From Ilex aquifolium (Eukaryota > Streptophyta > Magnoliopsida > Aquifoliales > Aquifoliaceae): a stretch of 64,000 nucleotides of DNA. The stretch is from assembly GCA_951799425.1 (NCBI GenBank), contig OX637393.1:4883001-4947000 (forward strand). Direction: 5' to 3'. The notes beneath the pieces are model-generated. The model searched no databases. It saw only the letters and a list, made by a program, of their open reading frames with translations, and was not told the DNA's origin. Each line of letters opens with the position of its first letter. The stretch's first letter is position 1. This document shows positions 46,182 through 58,883 of the stretch, one piece after another. A program made the position numbers and the translations under genes.

Positions 46182-47393
46182 AGAGACAACAAGAAAGGAG
46201 AGAAAAACAACCACATATCTATTGATTTTGGTTCACATCTTTCCATTGTGCGACTTCAACTATTGGCTTCTTACTGTGTTGATACTTTGAATTTGAGGTG
46301 GTCTGGGTGGCAAATCACAGCGAAGTTTAAAACACTGTAGGGTTTGCTCTTTCTTTGAGTTTTTTTTTACTTATTTAAAATACACATTAAAATTATAAAT
46401 AGTCCATGTGGTGTTTTTTTTTTTGGCACCTTTTTCAGGAATGTTTTCTTTTATTTTCTTGAGGTTTTTTTCATTTTCCCTCAAAATTTTCCATTGCAGC
46501 ACTGAGGACGAATATTGATTGCGTGGTTTTTTTTTTTTTTTTTTGAAATGAATTTTTGGATGCCAAGATCAGCTGTGGGTTTGGGTTTCTGGTCACCCAC
46601 AAATGTTTCTCTCATCGCTCATGTTTTGATGTCCTTCCTATGAATAATATGTGGTTCCCTATTTGTACTTCATGTATTCTCACTAACGTTGCTTAATTGG
46701 GATGGAAGTTGGCATGTCGGTTGAGTTCATATATTGTTCCATTTTTTGTGGCCTAATATTGTTCAGACTGCGCAAGGAGTTGAGCAGGCTTGATATGGTG
46801 GAAAGTGATTAAAAGAGAGGGGAAGAGGTCGGTGTCGGTGTTGGTGGTGGTAGTGGCGGGGGAGGAGGAGGTCAAGCCCCTGTTGTGTAGGAAGTGAATA
46901 AAAGAAAGGAGAAGAGGGATGTGTCGGTGTTGCGGTTGTTGTTGGTGGTGGTGGTGGCTGGGGGCGGGAGAGGAGGCCACACGAAGCCAATAGAGGTACG
47001 AGACTAGCGTAGAAACAAGAGAGTAAAAACTGATGCAATGGCTCCACAAGTCTTTACTATGAATTGTGCCTCAGAAAATCCATTGGAGAATGCACTCATT
47101 AACAATTCCATTCGCACTTGCACTTTTACCTAATGCAATCAAACGAAATGCTGTACAACAGTTTTTGTATCAAAATATTTACATGAAGAAATAACGTGAA
47201 CACATTTTCAATGACATGCCTGTAGAATAATTTCATAAGAGAAATATTTACATGGAGCGATCGATGGATACTAACAGGGATCCTTCATGAGAATGCCTCC
47301 TGACAATGTGTCCACAGGTGACTTGCAACCCCAGTTTCTTCATTCTGGATACCCTGGATAAATTGTAGAGTAACGTGTATTTGAATCGTTGGA
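46182..47393. other. Convergent 3' regions of BEH4-like and FYVE-SYLF genes
   Basis: Contains the BEH4-like 3' UTR at the left and the FYVE-SYLF 3' UTR at the right. Poly-T runs lie at about 46525-46545. A degenerate tandem repeat is listed separately. No other gene is seen. Confidence 0.45.
46795..46985. repeat. Degenerate tandem duplication, G/T-rich
   Basis: Two diverged units share the order aagtgattaaaagagagggg / aagtgaataaaagaaaggag, then tgtcggtgttg, then GGTGGTGG-type runs and gaggaggtcaagcc / gaggaggccac. The frames seen on the minus strand (Pro/Thr/His-rich) come from the repeat and are not credible proteins. Confidence 0.6.
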
Positions 47394-50300
47394 TCATGTT
47401 TTAATCTTCTGATATAGATCTGCTAGAGCACGATAGAGGACGGCAGCTGCGGGTGGCCTAGGCAATGAGCCACGAAGAATATCTGATGCATTTATTGATT
47501 GGCTGCCATAGAACCGGGAGTTTTCCCTTGTACGGGTTGTGACAATACTCCCTTCTAGTGAACATCCAACAAATGCACCTGCATCCAAAACAACATTTAC
47601 ATTAAACAAAACTGATGAGAAATGAAAACCCCAAAAATTATCACATTGTAAAGAATGATTGACCTATAGGTTTGTAGCAACTAAAAAGAATGATATGCGA
47701 AGTAAATATGGAGTAGGTGAGACAGAACCACCGTTCGAAAGACATAATAAAACAACAGAAAAGATGTTCATATAAAACCAGATTATTTTGTTCTCATCTG
47801 TTTTCAATATTTACTACTCTGTTGGCATAACTTTATAATAATTTAAAATATGAAACGCCTTCCCTTTGTGCATACCACTACGATTTGCACCTCACCTTCA
47901 AAACAATGCATAAACTTGAGGTTCCATGCACAGACATTCGAATAAAGGACATTAAAGAGCTTATAGATTTCAAACTTTTGAGTTTTGATTATACAGGCAA
48001 TTCATTCATCTTCCTCAAACTTCAGCTTGTTACTTCAAACTTTTCTCAACATCAAAAATCATTTTTTATATCCTCTATTTGATTTATGTAGGCATTCTGA
48101 TTCCGATTTCAACTTATTTTTTTATGGTAAACTTTATACACAATTTGCATCATGTCAACAAAACAACCCATTTCAAGAATAAGAAAAATCTACAAAAACC
48201 AATAGAGTGGGAGGCTTATTATGCTTTTTGGCAATCTTGAATCATTTTCGATTATGTCTCACACAAAAACAAGGAAGCAGAATGAGGGAAAGGCAAAAGA
48301 AAATGGAGTGTCCAGTAGTACACCTTCCAGATTAAGACAATATAGGGGGGATTAATTGAGGTCATCTTAGGTGAGGTGGTAAGCCATAAAAAATCCTCGA
48401 TTCCTTTTCTCTTTTTTTAAGCATACTGTCTCTTTTTTGACTTGGAAACAGGGACGACCTAAGCATATGGTGTTAAGATTAGAGGGAAAAGCCACCTACC
48501 AGGCCCACAAGACTGGTATGTTCACTAGTTCAAGACACCAAAAACATTCTGTTTTAACGGCATAACTAGGTACCTTTACTGCAGCTATACGTATAACAAG
48601 CACCATAGCCACCAGTACCAGCTCGTACATCAGCTTCAGCTGTCCGTCCAACAATTCCAATAGCTGCGCTCAAACCAGCTCCAATAGAGAGATGCATATC
48701 ACCACTAAAGGTCTTGATAGCATCATGGGTTCTCAAAATAATTATAAAGTCTGTCAATTCTCCTCCAGCCTGCAAAGAACAATATTTAATAAAAGCAGAA
48801 AAAGAAAATAATAACAAATTTTCGATTCTGTCCAACAAAAATATTGCACTTCAACACCTTATGATCAAATTGCACAAAGTGCACAAGTCACTAGAAAGTT
48901 GAACATATGTAAAGTTTCATAATTTAAGTTAGGCAGTCCACATTGAATTGCTGTTATTTAAGGAAAAAACATTCAGTCATCCTATCCATAAAAGGGAATC
49001 AATTTCTTTACTCTCTCGACTAACAAACCAAAAAGGGGCCCTCACCGAGGCCCGAGGCTGGTGGAGATTCCAAATAGTGTATAGATACAAGGAGACGTTG
49101 AAAACTCAACTTTGCTATTTGGGTCACAAGACAAAGTATACCACCAGATTAATCAAAATGTTATTGTAACTACTCTTATATCCTCCACATTTACTTCAAG
49201 ATATGAGTTTGAGTAAATAAAGATAATATTAATCACAAGAAAGGCTCTCCTTGGAAAATGAATTACTTCACCTGAGCTCCCCAACCCACGCCAAAAGAAG
49301 AAATGGCAGAGGGCGGAGACCAGGAGCCGTCCTCTCTACGAGCAATCACCAATCCAGTTCCAATATTGTATGTAACCATCATGCCGACTTTTACTACAGT
49401 GAGGATTGCAAGGCCTTTTGCCTGTCGGAGGATAGCATCTGGAATTGACTTTTCAGGTCTCAGTCTACCAACCTGAGCATTTGCATGCACAAAGTCAAGA
49501 ATCACATGAGAACTTCATGGATTAAAAACAATATATTTACCAGCAGCATACATTTGAGATAATTATTTGCTTAAATGAAGCAAAATATCCACAAGTTTAG
49601 TCTCCTTCAAAAGCCATAAACTGTGCAACATACTGTAAGTATCCAAACAGGACAGAGGAACAACCAAGATGTAATAATGTTTTCTCCACAAATTCGAACT
49701 CTGGACGGTTTTTTGTTGCGAGAGAAACTTTTACTTATCAAACCTCATTTTTAATTCGAATAGGAAATGCTAAAATATAAATACATGGCTTACAGTCCAA
49801 TACGACAAAACTCCTACCGTTTCATAACCCCGAATGGTGTTTGTGGCTTTGTAAATCTCATATTCCATGGATTGGCCCCACGGAAAATTTACCCAGGATC
49901 TTAAAGTGCTCAAATCAGTCAGATCATGGGTCGGCATCTGAGCAGCATGGCTTACTTGATCCATTAAATATGGCTGGACAGACTCAAGACGCACACAACA
50001 TACATCACAGACTCGTAGTGGGTCTGCAACACGAAATTTTTCTGGCAACAAGCTCCTTCCTCTAGTACACTCACTGCAAAAAATTCCTCCACAAAAACGA
50101 CAGTGATGCCTCGTGCAAATAATAGGGTGGAATCGCACACTACACAACATACAAGCAGAAGCTGCACTATCAGGCAACCATTTAGGTGGCTCTGCTTCAA
50201 GTAATTCACGAGTGTTACCAAAATTGGCCTCAGTGAGAGTTTGAGCCATCTCTTTCCAAGCTTGCTCCATTAGCTGGCCAGATATCCATGAAATTTTACC

Positions 50301-52697
50301 AATATCACCCGAAGCAAAATCATTCACTTTTCCACGAGCCACAAGTAACAGTTCGACTACCACATCCCACATGGTTAGTTCTTTATCTTCCCGACTCCAC
50401 CCCATGTCTCCTAGAGGGAAGTACCCTCCATTTGAGCAGAAACCTCTAGCCCATTCTTCATGCTCACTTTCGGACATAGGAGGAACAGAAACAGGTATCC
50501 AAACCCCAGTTTCTTCATAGAGTGGTGAGTCATAATAGAAGTATTTTCCTTGTTTCTGATGGCTGGTATCTGATTCTATCTTCTCATTCATATCCTCCTC
50601 TGTGTGTTGAGGTAATTCAGAACTATGTTCTTCAGTTTTTGTCATTTGAGGGGTCATGAGACCTCCTCTGTCATTATTTTCTTCACTTGCGCCTTGAAGT
50701 AATTGAGTGTCGTACTCTTCAGGCTTAGCCATTTGTTCGCCCACAAAGACACCATTCTCATCATATGGCTCCCTTGTGTCTTGAGGCAATAATTCAGTAT
50801 CACACTCTTCACTTTTAACAACGTTTTGACTCATGAAGCCTCTCTTCTTATCATTTTCCTCCGTGTGTTGATGTAAATAATAGTTACTTTCTACCCCTCT
50901 AACCATTTGTTGACTCTCAAAAACACTATTTTCATCGTTCTTTTCTCCCATGTTCTGTGGTAATAACATGGTATCATGGATCACACAATCTCTCTTCTCA
51001 CCAATCTCCTCACTTGCTTGTTGAGGTAATTCAGGACCATGTTCTTCAAAATGAGCCATTTGTTTGCTCAAAGAACTAACCATTGCTTTTACATCATTGT
51101 GCTTCCTTTGTTTCTCAAGCCCCCCACGATCCTGACACCAAATTAAAGCAGACAAATCAGGAAAAATGTTTTTATTCATCCATAACTTAATTATCTGGCT
51201 TAAAAAACATACAATTCTAGCTATCCAGTTAATGATTTGCAAAATCTAACTCCAAGAAGAAATATTAGATGAAAATTGACTGATGGAAATACAACAGCAA
51301 GGACCAAAACCTGATGACGAGGAGTAGGGAGGGGGGAGGAGAGGGGGGGGGGGGGGGGGGGAGGGAACATTCAATCACCAAATAAAATGCTATAATTGGC
51401 CTTTAAAGCTTTGCTCAAGCACTTGTTTTCTGTTTTCAGAGAACAGGAAAGTCAAAAGCATTTTGCTGAATTGCACGGTTAACTATGGTACCAAAACTCT
51501 GTTAAAAAAGGAAGATTATGATTTTCATGGTCATAAAAATAATGATGATAGAGGCAATTGTAGGAGAGTGGATCAGCAAACATGAAAAGTTCCCTGCAGA
51601 AGTTTCTCCCTCCGTGTATATTTTGGTATGAGTGACAAAATATTAAAGAGCAGCATTCCCCCATCCCATGTAAATATATTTCCATGACAATTATCGTGTT
51701 ACCCTTCAAAGGATATCTACAGAAGATATTTGGCATCCCAAATATCATCCTTACATTTCTTCCCCATGTGCATTGCATATCTATAGTAATTTATTAAATA
51801 AATTGGTGAGAAATACAGAAAAAGAGAAACCATTCATTCCCAAAAAAATAACATGCATAACAGATATGAGGGACATGTGAAGAATGGCTCTCTGGACATT
51901 TTTTTTGGGGGGGAGGGGGGTTATTCTAATAGACAATTGGAATCAATGGTGCTGTGATTCAAAATTCGAGAATTTCTAGTGGAAATTTGAGAATGTGGAG
52001 TGAACACTCGGTGGCTCTAATGTTAAATCATATGCCTCTACACCTTTTCAGGCTTAATTATGCTATTTTCAATTTGCTTTTATAACCCCATTTGGTCTCC
52101 AATACCTGAGAGAGGGTGCTAGGAGAGATAGACCAAGTATAGACCTAAGTCCTGACCTTTAGTTGCTGCGCTCTGATTTGAACCCAGAACATCAACTTCA
52201 CCATTTTCGGCGTAATACTTTAAAACTCAAAATATAGTCAAAATGGTGACCCTACACTGCTGTATCCATAATTTCGTGATTTCAACTATCTATAAATCAC
52301 AGAAACAATCCTTATGTTATCATCCTACTGGAAGCAGCTCCAATTCCATCCTAACATTAATATGTCATAGAATTTGATATCTCCCTAGTATGTCTTCGTG
52401 TTTTTATGACGTTTTTTTGTGTGGAAAACAAGGGTTTCTGTAGATGTAAATCAACATATAAAAAAGCAAACAATTAACACAATTTACATCAAATTATATC
52501 AAAATTTTGAATCTATCAAGCGATTACTTGAAAAAAAAAACTCAAATAAAAACAAGTAATTGAACAGAAATTACCAACTGATTGTTCAAATTCGGGTCTC
52601 TGGTATCGTCGCTGATTGATAGAGTCGAAACCCTAGAATCCAACTGCTCGATTTTTCCTTCAGCTTGAGATTTCAAGTTAGAATCGCAGCCCTCCAT
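47394..52697 (-). CDS. FYVE zinc finger and SYLF (DUF500) domain protein
   Basis: Five minus-strand exons: 52697-52575, 51131-49818, 49472-49272, 48769-48574 and 47578-47394. All have GT/AG borders and matching phases, giving 672 residues. Residues 64-228 are a degenerate repeat of about 28-31 residues (separate entry). A conserved block lies at 235-360 (YYDSPLYEETGVWIPVSVPP, GYFPLGDMGWSREDKELTMW). The FYVE finger is at about 360-425 with CMLC, the basic RHHCRFCGG core and CDVCC, expected to bind PI3P. The SYLF domain is at about 445-672 (RLRPEKSIPDAILRQAKGLA, GTGLVIARREDGSWSPPSAI, GGYGACYTYSCSKG, RFYGSQSINASDILRG), a lipid/actin-binding module. The closest plant relatives I recall (At1g29800, At3g43230) are around 500 residues, so this one is longer, mainly at the N terminus. 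An endosomal location is expected from family knowledge. Confidence 0.9.
50571..51065 (-). repeat. Coding minisatellite in the FYVE-SYLF gene
   Basis: Codons for residues 64-228 fall into about five and a half degenerate units of 28-31 residues, with the pattern QM-x-K-x-EE-x-D-x-ELLPQ-x-x-EE-x-x-D-x-x-G-F. Examples are QNVVKSEECDTELLPQDT, EQMAKPEEYDTQLLQGAS and PQMTKTEEHSSELPQHTE. It is acidic and probably disordered. It lies wholly within exon 2. Confidence 0.8.
51343..51361. repeat. Homopolymer G19 in FYVE-SYLF intron 1
   Basis: A run of nineteen G preceded by a GGGGGGAGGAGAG stretch. It lies 200 bp upstream of exon 2 on the minus strand, where it is a C run. The length is uncertain for the same reason as in the other G runs. 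Confidence 0.8.
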
Positions 52698-53439
52698 CGA
52701 TTAGGCGTCGGTTTCACAGAATGTTTGTAATTGCAATAAAATCAATGGACGTGGTCAATGGTTGATGTATACACGTCTAATTAGCTTCTTCTTTTTTGGT
52801 TTTTTTTGGGAGGTGCGGGCACATTATTTTAGACTTATTTGAGAGGAATGGTATGAATTATTATTTAATCCTATTAAGTTCAATTTTAATAAGGCATCTT
52901 ATGATTAAATATAAAATTCAGATTACATTTAAATTTTTTTACTTACTTACATTTCTTTAAATTATGCATAATTTTTATTCTTTAACTCTATCTTCACCTA
53001 TTTTTTCTCCATCTATTCTCTATTTTTTCTCTCTCTATTTCCCATTGATAATTTATTTTCTTTTCAAATATGTAAATATTTGATTTAATTTTTTCATCTT
53101 TCTCCCCTATTTTTTCTCCATCTCTTCCTCCCTCCTATTTTCTCTCACCGTTATTACCTTTTCTTATTTTCTCTCTCTTTATATCAACATTACAACAACA
53201 CAATTACACCAAATAGGTATTCATGTGTTCTAATAAACCAAACAGTTACACTAAACAATTATTCAAAATTATGACACCAATCCAATTTATTATTCAGTTA
53301 TTTACATAAACCAAAAAGTTGCACCATTTAGTATCACGACATGGTTACACAAATTACATACCCCAAATTTGGTATAATGGTAATCTCTTTTGTGTAATGA
53401 TTGATAGAGTTATATACTAAAAGCTTATTTTTTGTAGTG

Positions 53440-55262
53440 CAACTCGTTTTATTAATTAATAGAAGTTTTTTTTTTTTTTCCATTTTATTGAGAATCTATG
53501 TTGACAAAATATTTGTATTATATTTGATATATAGTATGCATGTGTCTTATATTTTATATTGTAGATAATCTGATGTGTAGAGTTCGGCTTATGCACAGAA
53601 GACCAGATTATCAAATACTTGTATACTATAAATATATGTTCACAATCTTAGATGGAATTAGATACACAATCAGTATGATTGTAGTACAATATTTTGGCAT
53701 AGTCTGTCTTGATTGTAGGAGACTGTTTGATATCTCGGATTATTGCACTAGTACACTTTGGGTTCGTTTGGTTGCCGTATTAAAAATGGATGGATTAGAT
53801 AAAATAATACAGTTTAATACAATACAGATGGATAAAAGACAAGATTAAATATGATATTAGAATAATACGTAATTTTATTTAGTGTTTGATAATACACAGT
53901 ATAAGCATTAGATAGTAGTTATTTAATCTAATTGGTTGTTTGGTTAGAAAATTATTTCTTCATATTAATGTTGAATTAACAAAAATACCATCAATCAATG
54001 TTTGTTACATTGATGACAACTTGATTTTATCACTTAAGGGGTTATAATGGTAAATGTACAGAATAATACGTTTGAGGTGGATTATAATACCACCTCTTTT
54101 GATGGTATTAAAAGACCTTCATAATACAGGTCTATCGTATAAAAATATACGATAAGTATACGATTAATATACGTTTTTTTTTAAATTAATACGGTATCAA
54201 ATTTGGTTACCAAACAAAGTATTAGACCCGATTAAATAAAAAATAGTACAATCCAATATTTAATCCTCTCATAATACGTCTACCAAACGAGCCATTTGTG
54301 TATTGAATAAACTCATGTTGAGGTTGTTATCTTTTATTGATTCAATAAAATACTAAATACTTCATGATTATTATGATTGCTTATGCTCTTAATCCCGAGA
54401 TATTTAATTGTCACGTGTATATAATGATTGTCACTTTAATTCATCAAAGAGTAAGATTCATATTGAGTCAATAAGCTCGGTGAATTGGGAGACGATGTTA
54501 TTTGTATAGTGTAAATTAATTATTAAAGGAAACCACGTCCTAATATTTAAATGGGTTGATGATGTCCTCTTGAGTAAGCTCATAAATTTTGTCCATGTCA
54601 AACTCTGTAGGTGGATTTAATTATCCTACATGACAAATAAGTTGAGTAGTAAGGTCTCAAGGAATAAAAAAAGTCAATTAAATACAATTGTCAGTAATTT
54701 ATTTAATTGGTGAACATCTGTAATCTTAAACATGGGGAGATTGTTAAGCACATAATAATAAGGAGCTCTAATATAATTTTGAGATAAGATTTAGGAGATC
54801 AATAATAAGTTTTTAGTGGACTAACTTATTATGAATGAACTGTAGGATGTTTGTTCTGTGTTGAACATAGGAATCCTAGGTCCATTGGAAGCCTGATCCT
54901 TATTTCTCCTTAGAATTTCTGTCGTAGCTTATATATAGACGTCTAGGCTCTCTAAATCAACATCAATTCATTACTCACGTTTTTTAGAGAGGGCGAGAGA
55001 GAGAAAACAGAAGTTCGGAGGTCCTTGCAGCCCATACTGCATCCGAATTTTTGGCTTTGGGGGATATACGACAAAAGATTGTGAGGTTTAGCAAGCTACT
55101 TTATGTGTCTGTCTTCAGTTTTTGAGTTCATGCTGGAACGAGATCAATCCAGAGTGATCTCGAAGGTAAACCCTAATTCCGTCTTCTAGGGTTTTAAAGA
55201 TTTTTTTTTTTATATTCGATACATACATGCTATCAATGATTCTTGGAATTTCTGTTCCAACA
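53440..55262 (+). mobile_element. Broken LTR retrotransposon, Copia-like, 3' part with one LTR
   Basis: The LTR is 54742-55262 (521 bp), with ends TGTTAAGCACAT and TCTGTTCCAACA, just after a purine tract acatggggagat that serves as the polypurine tract. The internal part at the left is non-coding tail of the kind found before the 3' LTR in Ty1/Copia elements. No 5' LTR or gag-pol is visible. It is a fossil and clearly incomplete. It is younger than the foldback arms it separates and older than the MITE inside it (53761-54293). The Copia assignment rests on the overall layout and is moderate. Confidence 0.55.
53761..54293. mobile_element. hAT-like MITE inside the LTR fossil
   Basis: Ends GGTTCGTTTGGTTGCCGTAT and, mirrored, GGCTCGTTTGGTAGACGTAT, with ATTAAAnATnGGATgg-type subterminal similarity. 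The 533-bp interior is AT-rich with many aatac words and no coding capacity. The flanks (gcactagtacacttt and tgtgtattgaataaactcat) read as continuous retrotransposon tail. A clean 8-bp duplication was not seen. Confidence 0.55.
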
Positions 55263-55825
55263 ATGATATACCTAATTTGGTGTATATAATTGGTGTACCC
55301 ATGTCATGATACTAAATGATGTAACTCTTTGGTTTATGTAAAGTTGTAAACAACTAAATGACAAATTGGGTTGATATTATAATTTCGTGTAATTGTTTAG
55401 TATAACTGTTTGGTTTATTAGAACACATGAATAACTGATTGGTGTATTATATGGTAATTATAAATAATTGGTGTAATTGATTGATGTAATTGTGTTGTTG
55501 TAACATTGATATAAGGAGAGAGAGAACAACGAGAGAGAGAGAAAAAAAAAAATAGAGGGAAAAAGATGAAAAAATTAAATCAAATCTTTACATCTTTAGA
55601 AAAAAATAAATTATCAATGTGTGTCTGTGAGAGAGAGATAGATAGATAGAGAGAAAATAGGGAAGAAAGAGTGAGAAAGTAATCAAGAGAGAGGGGGATA
55701 GAGAGAGTAATTGAGTAATAAATGGTCTTTTAAATTTTTTTTTTCAAAAAAATACATTTAGAGGCAAATAAGTTTCTTTAATGTAGTTTAACTCAATTAA
55801 ATCCAAATTTTTGTACTGACTTCCA

Positions 55826-56169
55826 ATTTTCCCTTTCTTTTTTGATGTGTCGTCTATTAATTAGTTGAAGCTTCTGTATACATTATTGGGGCGGTACTCT
55901 ATGTGTAGGTGTTTGATTCCGAAACAACATGGGACTGTTTGTTTGATGTGTTTGGATGGATTTGGAACGATGGGTTTAAGTAAAATAATCTGATAGGGTA
56001 CTTAATTTTATATTTGGTTCAGATTTTTAAATTCGAGATTCATATCTCAACCCATAACCAACTCACAAAATTATATCCATGAATCTGAGTTTCAACAAAC
56101 TCATAAGGCGGTTGAGATTGAAATCAATTGACCTAGGACATAATTGTAAAATGATTTTTCTATCCCTAA
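55826..56169. other. Spacer, no gene seen
   Basis: Short AT-rich stretch between the foldback arm and the next hAT-like element. Phrases such as gtttgtttgatgtgtttgga suggest another decayed MITE edge, but I could not pair its ends. Confidence 0.35.
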
Positions 56170-57421
56170 GGGCTCGTTTGGTAACGTTTATAATTTTGGT
56201 TTTTTAAAAAGTGAAAAACAGAATCAGTTTTAGATTTTCGTTAACAAAAAATGAAAACATAAAACGTGTTTGATTGCTTTTATAGTTGTAAAAAAATTTG
56301 AAAACAAAAAAAAAAAACTTGTTTGGTTGTAAAAATTTGAAATAAAAAATCAGCAACTTTGGAGGGTATTTCTGAGTTGCTGGGGTCTCAGGATAGCAAA
56401 ACAATCAGCAACATATGAGCAAAAAAAGCTACAGCTGAACAGATGAGCAAAAAATCAGCAACAGATGAGCAAAAAAATCAGCTGATGAGCAAAAAATCAA
56501 CAACAGATGATGAGCTTTGCAGCTGATGAGCAAAGCAAAATATCAGCAACAGATGAGCAGAGGAAAAAAACTGATTTTACTGACTTTTTAGAGAGAAAAA
56601 AAAATTAGCTACAGAAGAGAAAAAAAAAATCAGCTACAGTTGAGCAAAGCTGCTATAGAGCAAAAAAAAATAGCAGCGTCAGACCAAAAAAACCCTTCAG
56701 CTAGATTCAAATATACAAATGCACAAAGTTGGCTTTTGGAAACATTTATACCATCTACAACTACCAACACATTCAAACCCTCATATACCATCTACAACCC
56801 CCCAAGCCATCTATCTGATCCTTGATCCACAACCCCCCAAACCCTCATATACCATCTACAACCCCCCAAGCCATATACCATCTGCACTGAAACCAGCAAT
56901 TTCTCAAGCATTTATTTGATCCTTGGTCAAACGATTGTAGACCCATAACTCGTTAGATGGGTGATGCTAGTGGAGGATCTTGTTTCCAATCTGGCGACCT
57001 GGTAAAGGAGAACCCTTCACCGTAGCGACAGAAAGAGAAAAAAAAAAAAAAAAAAGAACAGAGGGGACGAAGAGGCGGGCAGAGAAAGAGAGAGAGAGAG
57101 AGGTTGGCGATGAAGAGCGGCGAGAGGTTTGAGGGGTTAGGGTTTGGGAGATATTGCTATTTATATGGGTGTCCAATAAATGTATCTTTTTGGTGCTAAC
57201 AAGACTCGATTGCTTGACCTCATTAACACCAAACGCGCGTTAAACGTTTTTTGGTTTTTCAAAAACGTCTTTTTTTCGTTTTTGAAAATCGCCCATCGTT
57301 TACAAAACGGTGGCAGAAAAAAAAAACAAAATCGATTACCAAACGAGTTTTTTTTTCTTGTTTACTCTAAAAATTGAAAAAAAAACGAAAAACGAAAAAC
57401 GAAAACGTTACCAAACGAGGC
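56170..57421. mobile_element. hAT-like non-autonomous element with internal tandem repeats
   Basis: The ends GGCTCGTTTGGTAACGTT and, mirrored, GGCCTCGTTTGGTAACGTT are followed by AT-rich arms with repeated cgaaaaacgaaaaac words at the right. Inside, about 56410-56660 is a run of atgagcaaaaaatcagcaac-type units, and about 56750-56890 repeats tataccatctacaacccccc. Both are satellite-like, as in the related element at 37258-38251. No transposase. The flanking 8-mers agree only partly. Confidence 0.6.
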
Positions 57422-57482
57422 CTAATCTATCCAATTACAAAGGATTGGGTAGGGCAATTTAGTCAATTATACGTGATAAATG

Positions 57483-58031
57483 TGATGAGCCCGGATCCAA
57501 CTGGGTCAAGCCCAATTCATGAGGTAAGTCCAAATTAGTTACAAAGCAGGTTTAGCCCAACTCATGGATTCAGCCCAATCCAGAGTTCAAGGAGTCCAAG
57601 AAGATCAGAGTACGTGGAGAATAATTACTGGAATAGCTATTCTCGAAAATCAAGATTATCTCTAGTTGTACATATTCTTAGTTGTAGCTATCATTTCTGA
57701 AAGATTAGTCATCTATCCCTTCACGCTATAAATTGTAAGTCCTCTACACATGAAGAGACATCTCTACAGACTTTTTACACAGCTATCTCTCTCATAGCTA
57801 CCCAAAACTTACCCTTGCTCTATCTTTCTCTCACACACCTTTTACTTTATTAATAAAATTCTTTAAAGTTCTTCGGCCACTGTCGCCGCCTTCAAAGTGG
57901 AGTAGGTCACCCTGACCGAACTACTCTATATCTGTGTGTCACCTGCGTTGATCTTATCTTTATATTTACTGCATCTATTACCCATATTAATTACTTGACA
58001 GGTGGTCCATAACTATTTTTGTGCATCATCA
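57483..58031 (-). mobile_element. Solo LTR, family 1 copy C, reversed
   Basis: A 549-bp unit whose ends on the minus strand are TGATGATGCACAAAAATAG and GGGCTCATCA. It shares the family's internal words in reverse (cacctgcgttgatcttatct-like end, ctttattaataaaattcttt, ctataaattgtaagtcctct). No matching 5-bp flank is seen, so one side may be rearranged. No internal region: a fossil. Confidence 0.7.
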
Positions 58032-58194
58032 GCTGACATCATGTTAAAGGATTTAGACGGAGAGGGTCCATGTGAAACAAATTCAAATGACAAGGGGAGT
58101 TCATGTTAATTTTGAAACATCAGGGTGTGGCCGTAAAACATTGTCAAACCTTAGACGGTGTCCGTATTTTTTATCCTAAATATTTTTTATACCA
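58032..58194. other. Short spacer, no gene seen
   Basis: Contains phrases (caaggggagttcatgttaat, gtcaaaccttagacggtgtc) that resemble the right side of Mutator-like elements, but no paired end was found. Confidence 0.3.
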
Positions 58195-58775
58195 ACCAGT
58201 AGAACCCGTGCATTGCACGGAAAAATACAAAAGAATGTGACACATTAATATTCCTATCATTTATTTATTTATTTTTTTGTCACAATCCTAAAAACTTGTT
58301 CCAAGTTAGGTGAAGCTTCTATCTATAGTATATATTATTTATTATTCATATTTTACCTTTTCTCATTTTCATTAATAACATTTTTTTGTTATTAGTACAT
58401 AATCAATTTCAATTATTGTGAATCATAAAGAAAGAATGCATGGGACAGCCGTCACTACATAGTATTTTCCATTACTTTATTGTAAAAAAATATGATTTTG
58501 TACCACTCTCAACAAAACTGGCCTATTAGCTAATAATAAACTTTGGGTTGCACAGTAACACATGAAATTCTCCAAACCTTAAAAAGGTGGAGAAGGCCAG
58601 GGTACCTACCATTTCAAAAATGAATTTATTAATTTTGATTTGAATGATCTATAATCTTTAATTAAAAATAAAAATTATACACATGGCATCTTTTTATTGG
58701 GTTAAAATTAAAAATACAAATTAAAATACAAAATTTTGATATCGTAACAGAGTATATTAGTCGGTCTATTTCATC
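58195..58775 (-). mobile_element. Probable Helitron fragment, 3' end at left
   Basis: On the minus strand the left edge reads ccgtgcaatgcacgggttct and then actggt. This is a strong GTGCA/TGCAC hairpin of the kind found just before Helitron 3' ends, here with a degenerate terminus. The right border is not defined; no TCTATAC start is visible, so the element may be truncated. Confidence 0.4.
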
Positions 58776-58883
58776 TTAACATCCGCCCGCACCAATGTGT
58801 ATACAAAATGTTACAAATGGGCAAATGTGTAGTTTTTTTTGTTGTTGTTGGAACTATGCGGTATTGTTGAGCAACTATCCTAA

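Larger units (their letters stand above)
52825..55825. mobile_element. Long inverted-repeat (foldback) element split by an LTR insertion
   Basis: The left arm (about 52825-53417) and right arm (about 55263-55825) are inverted copies. On the left: ctaaacaattattcaaaatt, aattacaccaaataggtatt and caacattacaacaacacaat; on the right the mirrored forms ataattgtttagt-like, gaacacatgaataactgatt and aattgtgttgttgtaacatt. A C/T-rich block (ttttctctctc) at the left matches a G/A-rich block (gagagagagaaaa) at the right. The arms are about 560-590 bp and diverged. A broken LTR element with a MITE sits between them. The transposon family is not known. Confidence 0.65.

Noticed and set aside
46753-47049. Two overlapping Pro/His-rich frames of about 95 codons (minus strand)
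   Set aside because: They arise from a degenerate G-rich tandem repeat in the 3' region of the BEH4-like gene.
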